Assembly (NCBI RefSeq): GCF_019711595.1
Contig: NZ_JAIGNR010000001.1
Location: forward strand, 310,001 to 374,000
Length of the DNA stretch: 64,000 bases
Origin: Qipengyuania sphaerica
GTDB lineage: Bacteria; Pseudomonadota; Alphaproteobacteria; Sphingomonadales; Sphingomonadaceae
Direction of reading: 5' to 3'
Shown here: positions 52,503-64,000 of the stretch, piece by piece
How positions within the stretch are numbered: the stretch's first letter is position 1
How the letters are laid out: each line of letters starts with the position of its first letter
The notes under the pieces: model-generated
Seen by the model: the letters and a program-made list of their open reading frames with translations, nothing else
Told to the model about the DNA's origin: nothing
Databases searched by the model: none
Program-made: the position numbers and the translations under genes

Positions 52503-52512
52503 GGCTTCGCGC

Positions 52513-54534
52513 TCAGGCTTCGAGGCGCGCCTGCACCTGAATGGCTGCCATGCCGGTGCCGGCCATGGCGCGGGCGCACTCGTCGGTTAGTTCGAACCGG
52601 TCGGACATGCCGCGGCTCCTGCTGAGGCCGAGGAACAGGTCGAAGCCGGCCGCTTCGACATGGAAGCTGCCGTCTTCGGCAAATTGGCCCAGTTCGTCGC
52701 GTCCCAGTTCGAAGATCAGCGTCTCGCGTTCTCCCGGTCGCAGGCGCACGCGCTGGAAATCGACCAGCAGGAGCACAGCGCTCGCGTCCTCCGATCCCTC
52801 GCGCGATATGCGGCGAAGGTAGAGCTGGACCGTCTCGACGCCCTCCCTCTCGCCGGTATTGCGCAGGTCCGCATAGGCGCAGATACGCTCGCGCCCGATC
52901 TCGATCGACAGGTCGGTCAGGGCGAAATCCGCATAGGTCAGGCCGTGACCGAAAGGCAGTCCGGCGCCTTTCGGGGTGGCGGGCAGCTCGAGCGGAAGCT
53001 TGCCGCTCGGATCGGCCTCGCCGGTCAGTAATTCGGCAACCGCATGTCCGCTCATCGTGCCGAGCGCACCGGCATGGAGCAGGCATGGTAGCTGCCGCCC
53101 GTTCACGAGCGGATCGAGCGGAGCCTCACCCAGCGTGACGACCACGAGGTTCGGATTGGCGGCAAACAGGGCCGACATGAGCTTCTCGTCGGCCTCGCCT
53201 ATGCGGCCTTCCTCGCTGCTTCCCACTACGAAGATGACCGTCCCGGCACGCTTGGCCGCCTCGCAAGCCATGCCGATTGCCATGTTGTCGGCAGCGATCA
53301 TCCGGCCCGTCCCGGCGCCGTTTTCGCGCAGGGCAAGGCCGGGTGTAAACCGATGCGGAATGCCGAGCTGCTCGAAGCCGTCGATAACGCTTGCCGCAAC
53401 GCCATCCCGCCCTGCGAGCGGTGCGCGGCGATCGGATGCGGCGCTGCCGACTATGACCAGGTCGCCGGAGTCGATGCCGAGCGGCAGGAGGCGCGGTTCG
53501 TTGCGCAGGAGGATGGCAGAACGCTTGGCGAGGTTGAGAGCGATTTCGCGATTGCGGACGGGGGTTGGCAATGCACTGGCCAGCTGGGGCTTCCCGGCAA
53601 GGTGCGCGGCGCTGAGCAAGCCGAGGCGGAACTTAGCTCTCAGCACCCGTGCAGCCGTGTCGTCGAGGAGATTGGCACTGCACCGCCCCGCCTTCACGCC
53701 GTCGGCTACGGCATCGGGGGAGGCAACTCCGATCGGGCCGGTATTTTCTCCGGGTGCTGCCTGCCGTTCCAGCTTGTCCCATTCCGATAAGAGAATGCCA
53801 TCGAATCCCCCGGGACCGCGCAGGAAACTGAATGCACGCTCGAGCGCCTCGCGTGCAGGCCCGCCATCGCGGGTGAGCCTGATCGCTCCAACTCCTGCGC
53901 TCCCGATCGCGGCGCGTGCAATGCGGAGCAGGTCGAGAGGATCGCGCCTGCAGGCTGTGGTCAGGATGTCGGACAGGTCGAGGCACGCCAGCATTCCCTG
54001 GTGATCGCGCAGTCCGTCCGCCTGGAGGCCACGGATGCGTGCTGCCGCGACACTGGCCGCAAGGTGCACTTCGCTTCCGCAGTCGCGGCTCGTTCCTGTC
54101 GATCCGTTTTCGGCGAGAGTGACTTCGGGACTTAGAGCCCAGTTGATGCCATGCGCCCGCGCTTCCTGCGCGACGGCTCTCTCCGCAACTTCGATCGTGT
54201 CCATGTCCCAACTGGCGGCCATGGACAGCGGGGCGGGCATGATCGTCTCGATCCCGGTCCCGGTTTCGGTTAGAAACAGGAGCGGGATGCCGAGGCGCGA
54301 ACGTTCCTGCGCGATGGCCTGGAGCTGTTCGGCCTGGGCACGGTCGTGTATCCCCCTGACAGCCCCCACTCGGCCGGCCGCGATGTCCTCGTGCAGGCTG
54401 TCCAGCGCGTCGCGATCGTCCGCCGAAGGGAGCGAACGGACCGCCAGCTGCCCGGCTTTCTCGAGGGGGGACATCATTGCGAGGAGATCGGTCACCACGC
54501 GTTCGCATTCGGTGCGGGTCACGAAATTGCTCAC
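52513..54534 (-). CDS. Glycoside hydrolase family 3-like protein, degenerate active site
   Basis: A 673-residue protein with the GH3 layout: an N-terminal barrel-like domain (IPLLFLTETGTG, then MPAPLSMAASWD), an alpha/beta sandwich domain (RSAILLRNEPRLLPL, VIFVVGSSEEGRIGEADEKL) and a fibronectin-III-like end (GVETVQLYLRRIS). However, the nucleophile motif SDW reads SEW (residues 250-252), and the KHF and DPRWGR substrate motifs are missing. It is therefore probably inactive or altered. There is no signal peptide, so it is cytoplasmic or exported by an unknown path. The start is GTG. Confidence 0.8.
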   Translation of the reverse strand: MSNFVTRTECERVVTDLLAMMSPLEKAGQLAVRSLPSADDRDALDSLHEDIAAGRVGAVRGIHDRAQAEQLQAIAQERSRLGIPLLFLTETGTGIETIMPAPLSMAASWDMDTIEVAERAVAQEARAHGINWALSPEVTLAENGSTGTSRDCGSEVHLAASVAAARIRGLQADGLRDHQGMLACLDLSDILTTACRRDPLDLLRIARAAIGSAGVGAIRLTRDGGPAREALERAFSFLRGPGGFDGILLSEWDKLERQAAPGENTGPIGVASPDAVADGVKAGRCSANLLDDTAARVLRAKFRLGLLSAAHLAGKPQLASALPTPVRNREIALNLAKRSAILLRNEPRLLPLGIDSGDLVIVGSAASDRRAPLAGRDGVAASVIDGFEQLGIPHRFTPGLALRENGAGTGRMIAADNMAIGMACEAAKRAGTVIFVVGSSEEGRIGEADEKLMSALFAANPNLVVVTLGEAPLDPLVNGRQLPCLLHAGALGTMSGHAVAELLTGEADPSGKLPLELPATPKGAGLPFGHGLTYADFALTDLSIEIGRERICAYADLRNTGEREGVETVQLYLRRISREGSEDASAVLLLVDFQRVRLRPGERETLIFELGRDELGQFAEDGSFHVEAAGFDLFLGLSRSRGMSDRFELTDECARAMAGTGMAAIQVQARLEA

Positions 54535-54780
54535 GCGCTCACCTGCGTGCGGCGAACCCCGCCCGATGACCGAAATTGCAGCGCTGGCTTACGCATTGAT
54601 ACGCCCGTTCGAATTTACGGCCCTGCGCAATCCGGTGACGCGTTATTGTCCGCGCTCCCGGGCCGACATGGGCTGACCCGGCGATGAAGCTGCCGCATAA
54701 TGGTGAAGATCCGGTAAGCACTTGGCGAATTTCGCCTTGATGGCGGCCAAGGCAAAGCTTCTCCCCGAGCCGTTTACGGA

Positions 54781-54799
54781 CATAAAAATATCTTTATAT
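54781..54799. promoter_or_regulatory. Palindromic operator candidate of the methionine operon
   Basis: ATAAAAATATCTTTAT within 54781-54799 is a near-perfect palindrome (AAA-A-ATAT-C-TTT, one mismatch) just 11 nt before the ArsR-methyltransferase start. AT-rich palindromes of this shape fit an ArsR-type repressor site, so autoregulation is likely. Confidence 0.6.
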
Positions 54800-54810
54800 C
54801 TGGGCCGACC

Positions 54811-55782
54811 ATGCGGATTGAATCCCTCTTTCGCGCGCTGGCAGACCCTACGCGCCTCAGGATCATGCGGCTGCTCGGCTCGATGGAGCTGGCGGTCGGC
54901 GAGATCGCGCAGGTACTCGGGCAAAGCCAGCCGCGCGTTTCTCGCCACGTCGGCATCCTGTGCGATGCAGGTCTGCTCGAGCGGCGCCGCGAGGGCAGCT
55001 GGATTTTCCTTCGTGCAAGCTCGGACCAGCGCGACGGTCCGCCGCTGAGGTCCGATTTCGCACGCTTGCTGGCGCGGGCGGAAAGTGCCGATCCGGACTT
55101 CGGCGCGCTTTGCGAAACCGACCGCCAGAAGCTCGCCGAAATCCGTTCCACGCGCGAAGCTCAGGCGCAGGAATATTTCGCACAGCATGCGCATGACTGG
55201 GACGAGGTGCGTCGGCTCCATTCGTCTGACGAGGAAGTGGAAACTGCCCTTGCCGGTGCGCTGGGTGACGGACGGCTTGGGCGGCTGCTCGATATCGGTA
55301 CCGGCACCGGCCGGATGGCGGAACTCTTTGCGGAACGGGCCGACCATATCGTCGCGCTCGACAAGAGCCTGGCGATGCTACGCGTGGCACGTGCCAAGCT
55401 GCAGCATCTTTCCGCAGACCGGGTGGAGGTGGTGCAGGGCGATTTCACCAGCCTTCCGTTTCCGCCCGACAGTTTCGATACCGTGCTGTTTCACCAAGTG
55501 CTGCACTTTGCGCACAGCCCCGCAGCCGCGCTTTACGAAGCGGCCCGCGTAACAAATGCGGGAGGACGCATCGCAATCGTCGATTTCGATGCGCATCAGC
55601 GCGAGGAACTGCGAGAAAAGCACGCGCATGCACGGCTCGGGTTCGCCGATGGCCAGATGCGCGACCTGCTCGACGATGCGGGGTTCTCGCCGCAGGACAC
55701 GGTATCGCTCGAAGATGGCGAGATCGGGATCAATATCTGGGTGGCCGAACGGCGCCGCGCAGCGACAAGGAATTTTGCATGA
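54811..55782 (+). CDS. ArsR-family regulator fused to a SAM-methyltransferase domain
   Basis: A 323-residue fusion. Residues about 1-80 form the ArsR winged helix (LFRALADPTRLRIMRLLG, SQPRVSRHVGILCDAGLLE). From about 140 comes a class I methyltransferase fold (LLDIGTGTGRMAELFAER, VVQGDFTSLPFPPDSFDTVLF). It opens the operon with metF and metH, so it probably senses S-adenosyl compounds and controls the methionine cycle. It has ATGA coupling to metF. It lacks the Cys metal-binding motif typical of arsenic sensors. Confidence 0.88.
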   Translation: MRIESLFRALADPTRLRIMRLLGSMELAVGEIAQVLGQSQPRVSRHVGILCDAGLLERRREGSWIFLRASSDQRDGPPLRSDFARLLARAESADPDFGALCETDRQKLAEIRSTREAQAQEYFAQHAHDWDEVRRLHSSDEEVETALAGALGDGRLGRLLDIGTGTGRMAELFAERADHIVALDKSLAMLRVARAKLQHLSADRVEVVQGDFTSLPFPPDSFDTVLFHQVLHFAHSPAAALYEAARVTNAGGRIAIVDFDAHQREELREKHAHARLGFADGQMRDLLDDAGFSPQDTVSLEDGEIGINIWVAERRRAATRNFA

Positions 55783-56699
55783 GCCCCACGCTCGACCAGA
55801 TGCGTGAAGCCCAGCGGGCGCTGGAAACGCCGCTCTTCTCCGGCCTGCCGGGAGACATCGAAGTGAGCTTCGAATTCTTCCCGCCCAAGACCGAGAAAAT
55901 GGCCGAGACCCTGTGGCAGAGCGTCGAGACGCTGCGCCCGCTGGGCCCGCGCTTCCTTTCGGTCACCTATGGAGCGGGCGGTTCGACCCGCGAACGTACG
56001 CACGAAGCGGTGCGCCGTATCGTTGGCGAGACCGGCATTCCCGCAGCCGCCCACCTCACCTGCGTCCAGGCGACGCGCGAGGAAGTCGACGCGGTCGCCC
56101 GCGAATATTGGGAAGAGGGCGTGCGCCACATCGTTGCCCTGCGCGGCGATGCGCCCGACGGATCCGCAGGCTATACACCGCACCCGGGCGGGTACGAAAA
56201 CGCCGCCGACCTGATCGCGGGCCTCAAGAAAGTCGCCGATTTCGAAATCTCGGTCGCCGCCTATCCGGAGGTTCACCCGGATTCGCCCGACCGGCAGGCC
56301 GATCTCGATAACCTGAAGCGCAAGTTCGACGCGGGTGCGACGCGGGCGATCACCCAGTTCTTCTTCGAGCCCGAATGCTTCTTCGAGTTCCGCGACAAGG
56401 CCGCTGCCGCCGGGATCGACGGCGAGATCGTGCCCGGCATCATGCCCGTGCTCAGCTTTGCCGCGGTCCAGCGGATGAGTGGGCTGTGCGGCACTGCCAT
56501 CCCCGACTGGATGGAAGGCCTGTTTCACGGTCTCGACGAGCGGCCCGAAGCGCGCCAGCTGGTCAGCGCCACGATCGCGGCCGAGATGTGCCGCCGCCTC
56601 TATGCAGGCGGCGTGCGCCAGTTCCACTTCTACACTCTCAACCGCGCCGAGCTGAGCTATGCCATCTGCCATATGCTCGGCCTGCGACCGAAGGCCTGA
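55779..56699 (+). CDS. metF: Methylenetetrahydrofolate reductase
   Basis: A 306-residue FAD enzyme making 5-methyl-tetrahydrofolate for methionine synthase. SFEFFPPKTEKM near residue 28, SVTYGAGGSTRERT, LRGDAPDGSAGYTPHPGGYENAADLI and ITQFFFEPECFFEF are the family motifs. Its ATG overlaps the stop of the regulator gene by 4 nt. The next gene starts one base after its stop codon. Confidence 0.97.
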   Translation: MSPTLDQMREAQRALETPLFSGLPGDIEVSFEFFPPKTEKMAETLWQSVETLRPLGPRFLSVTYGAGGSTRERTHEAVRRIVGETGIPAAAHLTCVQATREEVDAVAREYWEEGVRHIVALRGDAPDGSAGYTPHPGGYENAADLIAGLKKVADFEISVAAYPEVHPDSPDRQADLDNLKRKFDAGATRAITQFFFEPECFFEFRDKAAAAGIDGEIVPGIMPVLSFAAVQRMSGLCGTAIPDWMEGLFHGLDERPEARQLVSATIAAEMCRRLYAGGVRQFHFYTLNRAELSYAICHMLGLRPKA

Positions 56700-56700
56700 C

Positions 56701-57740
56701 ATGTCGAAACGAGACGAATTCACCGCCGCCGCAGCGCAGCGCATCCTGATCAAGGACGGACCCTACGGTACCGAAATCCAGCGCGCCAGGCTGGCTGCGG
56801 AAGACTATGCGGGCGACACCGGGCTGGAGGCGGACCAGAAGGGCAATAACGACCTCGTCAATTTGACCCAGCCGCAGGTCATCCGCGCGATTTGCGACAG
56901 CTATATCGATGCTGGCGCGCATATCCTTGCCACCAACACCTTCAATGCCAACCGCATCAGCCAGGCAGATTACGGTGCCGAAGCGCTGGTCCACGAAATC
57001 AACGTGGCCGCTGCCCGCATCATCCGCGAAGCCGTCGACGCGCGCACCGATGGCGTGCCGCGCTTCGTGGCGGGTGCGATGGGGCCGACCAACAAGACGC
57101 TGTCGCTCTCGCCCGATGTCGAGGACCCCGGCTTTCGCGAGGTCAGTTTCGACGAGATCGTCGAGGTCTATGTCGAACAGTCGCGCGCACTGCTGGAGGG
57201 CGGGGCGGATTTCATCCTGATCGAGACCGTTTTCGATACGCTCAACTGCAAGGCCGCGATCATGGCGGTAAAGCAGCTGGAGCGGGAACTAGGCCGCGAC
57301 ATCCCGCTGATGATTTCGCTAACGCTCACCGACTTGTCGGGCCGCAATTTGTCAGGCCATACGGTCGAGGCCTTCTGGCACACGGTGCGCCACGCCAGGC
57401 CGCTGACCATCGGGCTGAATTGCAGCTTCGGAGCGGAGCAATTGCGTCCGCATGTCCAGATCCTCTCGGATATCGCCGATACCTATCTGATGGCCTATCC
57501 CAATGCCGGACTGCCCAACGATCTCGGGCAATATGACGAGGTGCCGGAGACCACCGCTGCGCTGACCAAGGTCTGGGCCGACAATGGCCGCGTCAACGCG
57601 CTCGGCGGATGTTGCGGTTCAACTCCTGCGCACATCGCGGCCATGGCAAAGGCAGTCGAGGGGGTCGCGCCGCGCAAGCTGCCGAAGGTCGATCACGACA
57701 TGCGCCTTGCCGGCCTCGAAGCTTTCACGATCGCCGCCTG

Positions 57741-57741
<1 letters not shown>
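56701..57741 (+). CDS. metH: Methionine synthase homocysteine-binding subunit (split MetH, N-terminal part)
   Basis: A 346-residue homocysteine S-methyltransferase domain. It begins [20 protein letters not shown], has Cys zinc ligands in GLNCSFGA and [10 protein letters not shown], and ends [17 protein letters not shown]. It equals the first module of cobalamin-dependent MetH. The rest is encoded by the next gene, whose ATG overlaps its TGA (TGATG), so the two polypeptides likely form one enzyme. Confidence 0.9.
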
Positions 57742-60331
<2,590 letters not shown>

Positions 60332-60356
<25 letters not shown>

Positions 60357-61273
60357 GCGTGCTGCCTCCGGGCAGGCTGGTATGGCTGGGCGGCGGCGTG
60401 CTGCTGCTGGCCTATGCTGCCATGGCGGCCATCGTGCCGAGCGACCCGGGCCTGATGGGGCAGCTGTGGTTCCTTCCCGGCGTCGGGGTCGTCGGTGCAA
60501 TCATAGCCAATACTTCCGGCACGGGCGGAGGTGTCGTCTTCGTGCCCGTGTTCAACGCGCTCCGCGAATGGGACGTGATGGACCTCGAACCGCTCCAGGT
60601 AGTCGGGGTTTCGATGTGCATCCAGAGCTTCGGCATGACCATGGGTGCATTGCGCTGGACCGACCGGCTCTATCACCAACCCTCGCCAGACCATCTGCAC
60701 GCACTTGTCCGCCCGCGCGACTTCTTCACCGTGGCGTTGGCAGTCCTGGCGCTGTCGCTACCCGCGATGCTGGTGACGCAGAGAATGACGCAGTTCGACC
60801 AGCACGCCGTGCTCATGGGATACAAGGCCTTCTCGGTTCTACTTGGATTTGCGCTCATCCTGTCCACCTGGACGGTCAACCTCGCCCGTCCCGAAAAAGA
60901 CCGGCTTGAGCGGGTCGACCTGCTGGTGTTGCTCGCGCTGGCCGTACCGGGCGGCGTCCTGACCGCCCTGTTCTCGGTCGGGATTGGCGAGCTGGTCGCG
61001 CTCTACCTGTTCATTCGCCACTATCCAGTCCTGCTTTGCACGGGCGCCGCGTGCCTCATTTCCTCCATCAGCGTGATTGCGGGGGCGCTCTGGCATGTCG
61101 AGGCCGGAACCATCCAGTGGGAGGTCGTCCTGCTCGCCGCCCCGGCAGCCGTGCTGGGCGGTTTTCTCGCTCGCCCGATCGCCCTGTGGCTGGGGGCACG
61201 GCGACTGAAAACGCTCGATGGCAGCTGGATCGTCCTCTCGGCGATGTATCTGCTCTGGCTTGGCCGAGGCTGA
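60332..61273 (+). CDS. TauE/SafE family sulfite exporter/permease
   Basis: A 313-residue membrane protein with about eight helices. The N-terminal [20 protein letters not shown] and the later [24 protein letters not shown] are the paired TauE/SafE motifs. It may export sulfite, sulfonates or another anion. ATG 60332 overlaps metH by 25 nt; a GTG at 60359 is the alternative. The position suggests a link to sulfur/methionine metabolism. Confidence 0.88.
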
Positions 61274-61310
61274 TTGACAGCGGGCTTGGGTGGCGCAATC
61301 GTCTGCGTCC

Positions 61311-62501
61311 ATGCGAACCATTGTCACCATCGCCTGCTTAGTGATGTTGACCGGATGCGCCAACCAGCCCGCTCCATCACCAGCAGCCTCGGTAGCCGTG
61401 GTCTTCGACAGATATGATTCGACTACCGTAATCGTGGAAGGATTGGCCGATCGCGAAACGGGCCGCCCGGTCGAAGCGAACGATCCCGTCAGGATCGCGA
61501 GCATTTCCAAACTCGTAATGGCGATTGCTGCTCTGGAACTTGTCGAGGAAGGGAAGCTCGAAGTCGATGCGGACGTCTCGCAACATCTCGGCTTTACCTT
61601 GCGACATCCCGATCATCCGGATGTTCCGATAACCCTGCCGATGCTCCTTTCGCATCGCAGTGGCCTGCGCGACACCGCCGGATATGTCATCCCGCTCGGC
61701 GAGAGTCTCGAGGACCATCTGAAGCAACCGGAAGCGTGGTATCGCGGTTCGCCGCCGGGAGAGGCTCCCTTCGAATATGCCAACATCGGTTCGCCTGTCG
61801 TGGCGACCATCCTGGAAGGAGCGAGCGGCGAACGCTTCGACCGGTTGGTCCAGCGGCTGGTCTTTGAGCCACTCGCCATCGATGCCTGCTTCAATTGGAT
61901 CGGCTGCCCCCAGGGAATGGCCGACCGTGCGGTCACGCTTTATCGTAGCAATGGCGAGATCGCCCGCGACGATCCGGCGGACCGACCGCCGAATTGCACT
62001 ATCCCCGTGGCAGACGACAGGACCTGCTCGCTCGACGCTTACGAGCCGGGCACCAATGCTTCGGTATTTTCGCCGCAGGGAGGATTGCGGATCGGGATGC
62101 GAGACCTGGCCCGCCTGGGGGCTGAATTGCTCAAGCCGGCGAAGGAAAGCGTATTTTCCGAGCGCGCGCTGGACGAGCTGTTTCTTTCGCTGACGGCAAA
62201 TTCCGAAGCCCAAAGGCAACATTTTTTCTGCATATACGGATTTCATGTGCAGCTGATCGAATTATCGGGAGAAGAGTGCGACGACGCTCTGGTCGGAGAT
62301 GGACGCTCGCGTCTCGGTCATGCGGGAGAAGCTTATGGCCTGAGATCGGGTCTGTGGCTCGATTACGAAGCAGGCACGGGCATCGCCTATTTTGTGACGC
62401 AAGTTCCGGATCGAACTGCGCCCGACGAAGGCGGTTTTGCATTCGAAGAGGTGATATTGGTCCGCCGTGCCTTGCGAATAAAGACGGAAACGGGGAATTA
62501 G
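61311..62501 (+). CDS. Beta-lactamase-family serine hydrolase lipoprotein
   Basis: A 396-residue protein with a lipobox LTGC (Cys16). The serine-hydrolase motifs are SISK (Ser64, Lys67) and YANIG (Tyr), and HAG in GHAGEA (KTG-like box). This is the class C beta-lactamase/esterase/D-aminopeptidase fold anchored to the membrane. It may be an esterase or peptidase rather than a true beta-lactamase. The last codon lies about 90 nt before the riboswitch. Confidence 0.88.
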   Translation: MRTIVTIACLVMLTGCANQPAPSPAASVAVVFDRYDSTTVIVEGLADRETGRPVEANDPVRIASISKLVMAIAALELVEEGKLEVDADVSQHLGFTLRHPDHPDVPITLPMLLSHRSGLRDTAGYVIPLGESLEDHLKQPEAWYRGSPPGEAPFEYANIGSPVVATILEGASGERFDRLVQRLVFEPLAIDACFNWIGCPQGMADRAVTLYRSNGEIARDDPADRPPNCTIPVADDRTCSLDAYEPGTNASVFSPQGGLRIGMRDLARLGAELLKPAKESVFSERALDELFLSLTANSEAQRQHFFCIYGFHVQLIELSGEECDDALVGDGRSRLGHAGEAYGLRSGLWLDYEAGTGIAYFVTQVPDRTAPDEGGFAFEEVILVRRALRIKTETGN

Positions 62502-62589
62502 CACCTATTCGAGCGCCGCAGGGAATTGACCCGGCGGGCTGCATCGCGCAGGGCTGGACCGTCGGCTGCGGGAGCGATTCTGCGGCGGG

Positions 62590-62769
62590 CGCGCACGGGA
62601 GAGCTTGCGGTCAGCCGCAACGCCGAAGGAGCAACCGCCCCGGAAACTCTCAGGCCAACGGACCGTGCGCCGCCATCGACACTCTGGAAAGCGTCACGCG
62701 CGGCTGCGCGGGGCCACCGAAGGGGTAAGCGCTTCTTGCGCCAGTCTCTCAGGTTTCCCGACAGAGGGG
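62590..62769 (+). promoter_or_regulatory. Tandem glycine riboswitch
   Basis: Two glycine aptamers. The first (about 62590-62672) has GGGAGAGC, GCCGAAGGAGCAA and ACTCTCAGG, closed by GCGCAC/GTGCGC. The second (about 62678-62770) has CTCTGGAAAGCG, CCACCGAAGGGGTAAGC, TCTCTCAGG and closing ACAGAG. This pattern is the known tandem glycine riboswitch that lets cells make the glycine cleavage system when glycine is high. gcvT is directly downstream. Confidence 0.95.
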
Positions 62770-62815
62770 GCATGGGTTGGTTTGGTGCGCTGGAAAGGCG
62801 CGCTCCCATGCTTTT
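62770..62815 (+). terminator. Riboswitch expression-platform terminator hairpin
   Basis: GCATGGG (62770-62776) pairs with CCCATGC (62805-62811), with an inner GCGC hairpin, then TTTTG. It starts where the second aptamer ends, so glycine binding could block its formation and allow read-through into gcvT. It is a candidate terminator by position and shape. Confidence 0.65.
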
Positions 62816-62827
62816 GAAGGACGGGAC

Positions 62828-64000
62828 TTGAGCGAAGAGAACGACAACATCGAAGAAATCCAGACGCTGCCGCTCGATGCGTGGCATCGCCGCAAGGGCG
62901 CGCGCATGGTGCCTTTCGCCGGCTACGAAATGCCGATTCAATACGAGGGCATCGTGGTCGAACACAACTGGACGCGCGAGCAGGCGGGGCTGTTCGATGT
63001 CAGCCACATGGGCCAGCTCATGGTCACGGGCGACAAGGCCGCCGAGGAACTCGAAAAGCTGCTTCCCGGCGCCATTGCCTCGCTCAAGCCCGGCCGCACG
63101 CGCTATTCGCTGCTGATGGCCGAAGATGGCGGGATCCTCGACGACCTGATGGTCACCAACGCCACCCCCTGGATCGAGGGCGACGAGGAGGAAGGCACCG
63201 AGAGCCACTGGGGCGACCCGGCCTATTATCTCGTCGTCAACGGCGCGATGAAGTGGGACGATATCGCCCACTTGCGCGAACATCTCGATGACGATGTGAC
63301 GCTGACGCATATGGACGACCATGCACTGGTGGCGCTGCAGGGCCCCAATGCGGCGACGGCTCTCAACCGCGTGATGCGCAATGTCATCGACGACATGGTC
63401 TTCATGGATTCGGTGCTGCACGATTTCGGCGAGTGGCCCCTGCGGATCACCCGTTCGGGCTATACCGGCGAGGACGGGTTCGAAATTTCCATCCCCGCCG
63501 AACATGCCGAAAGCCTGTGCAACCGCCTCTGCGCCGAAATCGAGGTGCGCCCCATCGGCCTCGGCGCGCGCGACAGCCTGCGCCTGGAAGCCGGCCTGCC
63601 GCTCTATGGCCACGACATTACCGAAGAGACCGACCCCGTCTCTGCCGACCTCCTCTTCGCGCTGACCAAGAAGCGCCGCGAGCAAGGCGGCTGGATGGGC
63701 CACGAGGCGGTCGCCAAGGTTCTTGCCGATGGTCCGGCGCAAAAGCGCGTCGGGCTCGACATCGAGGGCCGCTTGCCCGCCCGCGAAGGTGCGCTGGTCT
63801 ATTCGGGCGACAAACAGGTCGGACGCGTCACCAGCGGGGGATTTTCGCCCACGCTCCAGCGCCCGATTGCGATGGCATACATCGACACCGCGCTCGCTTC
63901 CGAGGGAACCGAACTCGAGGTCGAGGTTCGTAACAAGAGACTGTCTGCGAAGGTCGCAACGATGCCCTTCGTGCCCAACCGCTACTACAGAGGGAAGTGA
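62828..64000 (+). CDS. gcvT: Glycine cleavage system aminomethyltransferase (T protein)
   Basis: A 390-residue enzyme that transfers the glycine methylene group to tetrahydrofolate. It starts at TTG 62828 (MSEENDNIEEI...), with AAGGACGGGAC ahead. LPLDAWHRRKGARMVPFAGYEMPIQY near residue 15, DVSHMGQLMVTG, GYTGEDGFEISIP and ARDSLRLEAGLPLYGHD are conserved. The TGA ends exactly at the window edge, so it is complete. gcvH and gcvP probably lie just outside. Confidence 0.97.
   Translation: MSEENDNIEEIQTLPLDAWHRRKGARMVPFAGYEMPIQYEGIVVEHNWTREQAGLFDVSHMGQLMVTGDKAAEELEKLLPGAIASLKPGRTRYSLLMAEDGGILDDLMVTNATPWIEGDEEEGTESHWGDPAYYLVVNGAMKWDDIAHLREHLDDDVTLTHMDDHALVALQGPNAATALNRVMRNVIDDMVFMDSVLHDFGEWPLRITRSGYTGEDGFEISIPAEHAESLCNRLCAEIEVRPIGLGARDSLRLEAGLPLYGHDITEETDPVSADLLFALTKKRREQGGWMGHEAVAKVLADGPAQKRVGLDIEGRLPAREGALVYSGDKQVGRVTSGGFSPTLQRPIAMAYIDTALASEGTELEVEVRNKRLSAKVATMPFVPNRYYRGK

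Overview
The window is chromosomal DNA from an alphaproteobacterium, most likely order Sphingomonadales and probably an Erythrobacter/Qipengyuania-type member of the Erythrobacteraceae. This is inferred from the high GC content, short intergenic gaps, many GTG/TTG starts and ATGA/TGATG stop-start overlaps. Gene neighbourhoods also fit: rpmH-rnpA-yidD-yidC-engB, rpsT next to dnaA, an ArsR-methyltransferase/metF/split-metH operon, and a CC_3452-family exported protein. I found no tRNA, rRNA, IS element, prophage or CRISPR array.

Layout. 1-3.5 kb: galE, rpmJ, a HAD phosphatase, a small exported protein divergent from an HxlR-type regulator, and a small downstream gene that seems to start at CTG. 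3.6-6.1 kb: a small acidic protein gene, an exported S9-type hydrolase, and a second 110-nt copy of the small gene's 3' end beyond the hydrolase; this looks like a recombination scar. 6.1-12 kb: yifB/comM, rpmH, rnpA, yidD, yidC, engB and a polysaccharide-lyase-like protein. 12-19.2 kb: two large RTX proteins (an M10 metalloprotease and a repeat protein) sharing a nearly identical C-terminal module of about 1 kb, preceded on the same strand by a LuxR-type regulator. 19.3-31.2 kb: metabolic and envelope genes, including a GST, an S1/P1 nuclease, dapE, a dicarboxylate symporter, a dapB-membrane protein-nth operon, a sirtuin, and a DUF983/ThiF-like pair.

31.3-41 kb: core genes dnaA, rpsT, msrB, a class A penicillin-binding protein, degP, hflK-hflC and mrp. 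41-47.5 kb: an orphan molybdopterin subunit, hemH, a cytochrome P450 behind a clean palindrome, an SdhAF4-like protein and rsmB. 47.5-54.5 kb: an OmpA-family protein, msrA, an exported methyltransferase-like protein, a SIMPL lipoprotein behind a 16-bp perfect hairpin that covers its ribosome binding site, an aldehyde dehydrogenase, and a GH3-fold protein with a degenerate active site. 54.8-61.3 kb: a methionine-cycle operon (ArsR-methyltransferase fusion, metF, metH in two polypeptides, TauE/SafE permease) behind a palindromic AT-rich operator candidate. 61.3-64 kb: a serine hydrolase lipoprotein, then a tandem glycine riboswitch with a terminator-like hairpin in front of gcvT, which ends at the window edge.

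Most of the window is ordinary housekeeping sequence. The parts most worth a second look are the synonymous-only duplicated gene end around the hydrolase, the RTX pair with its shared module, the RBS-sequestering hairpin at 50.2 kb, and the GH3-like pseudoenzyme. I did not find convincing evidence of a wholly new defence or mobile system.
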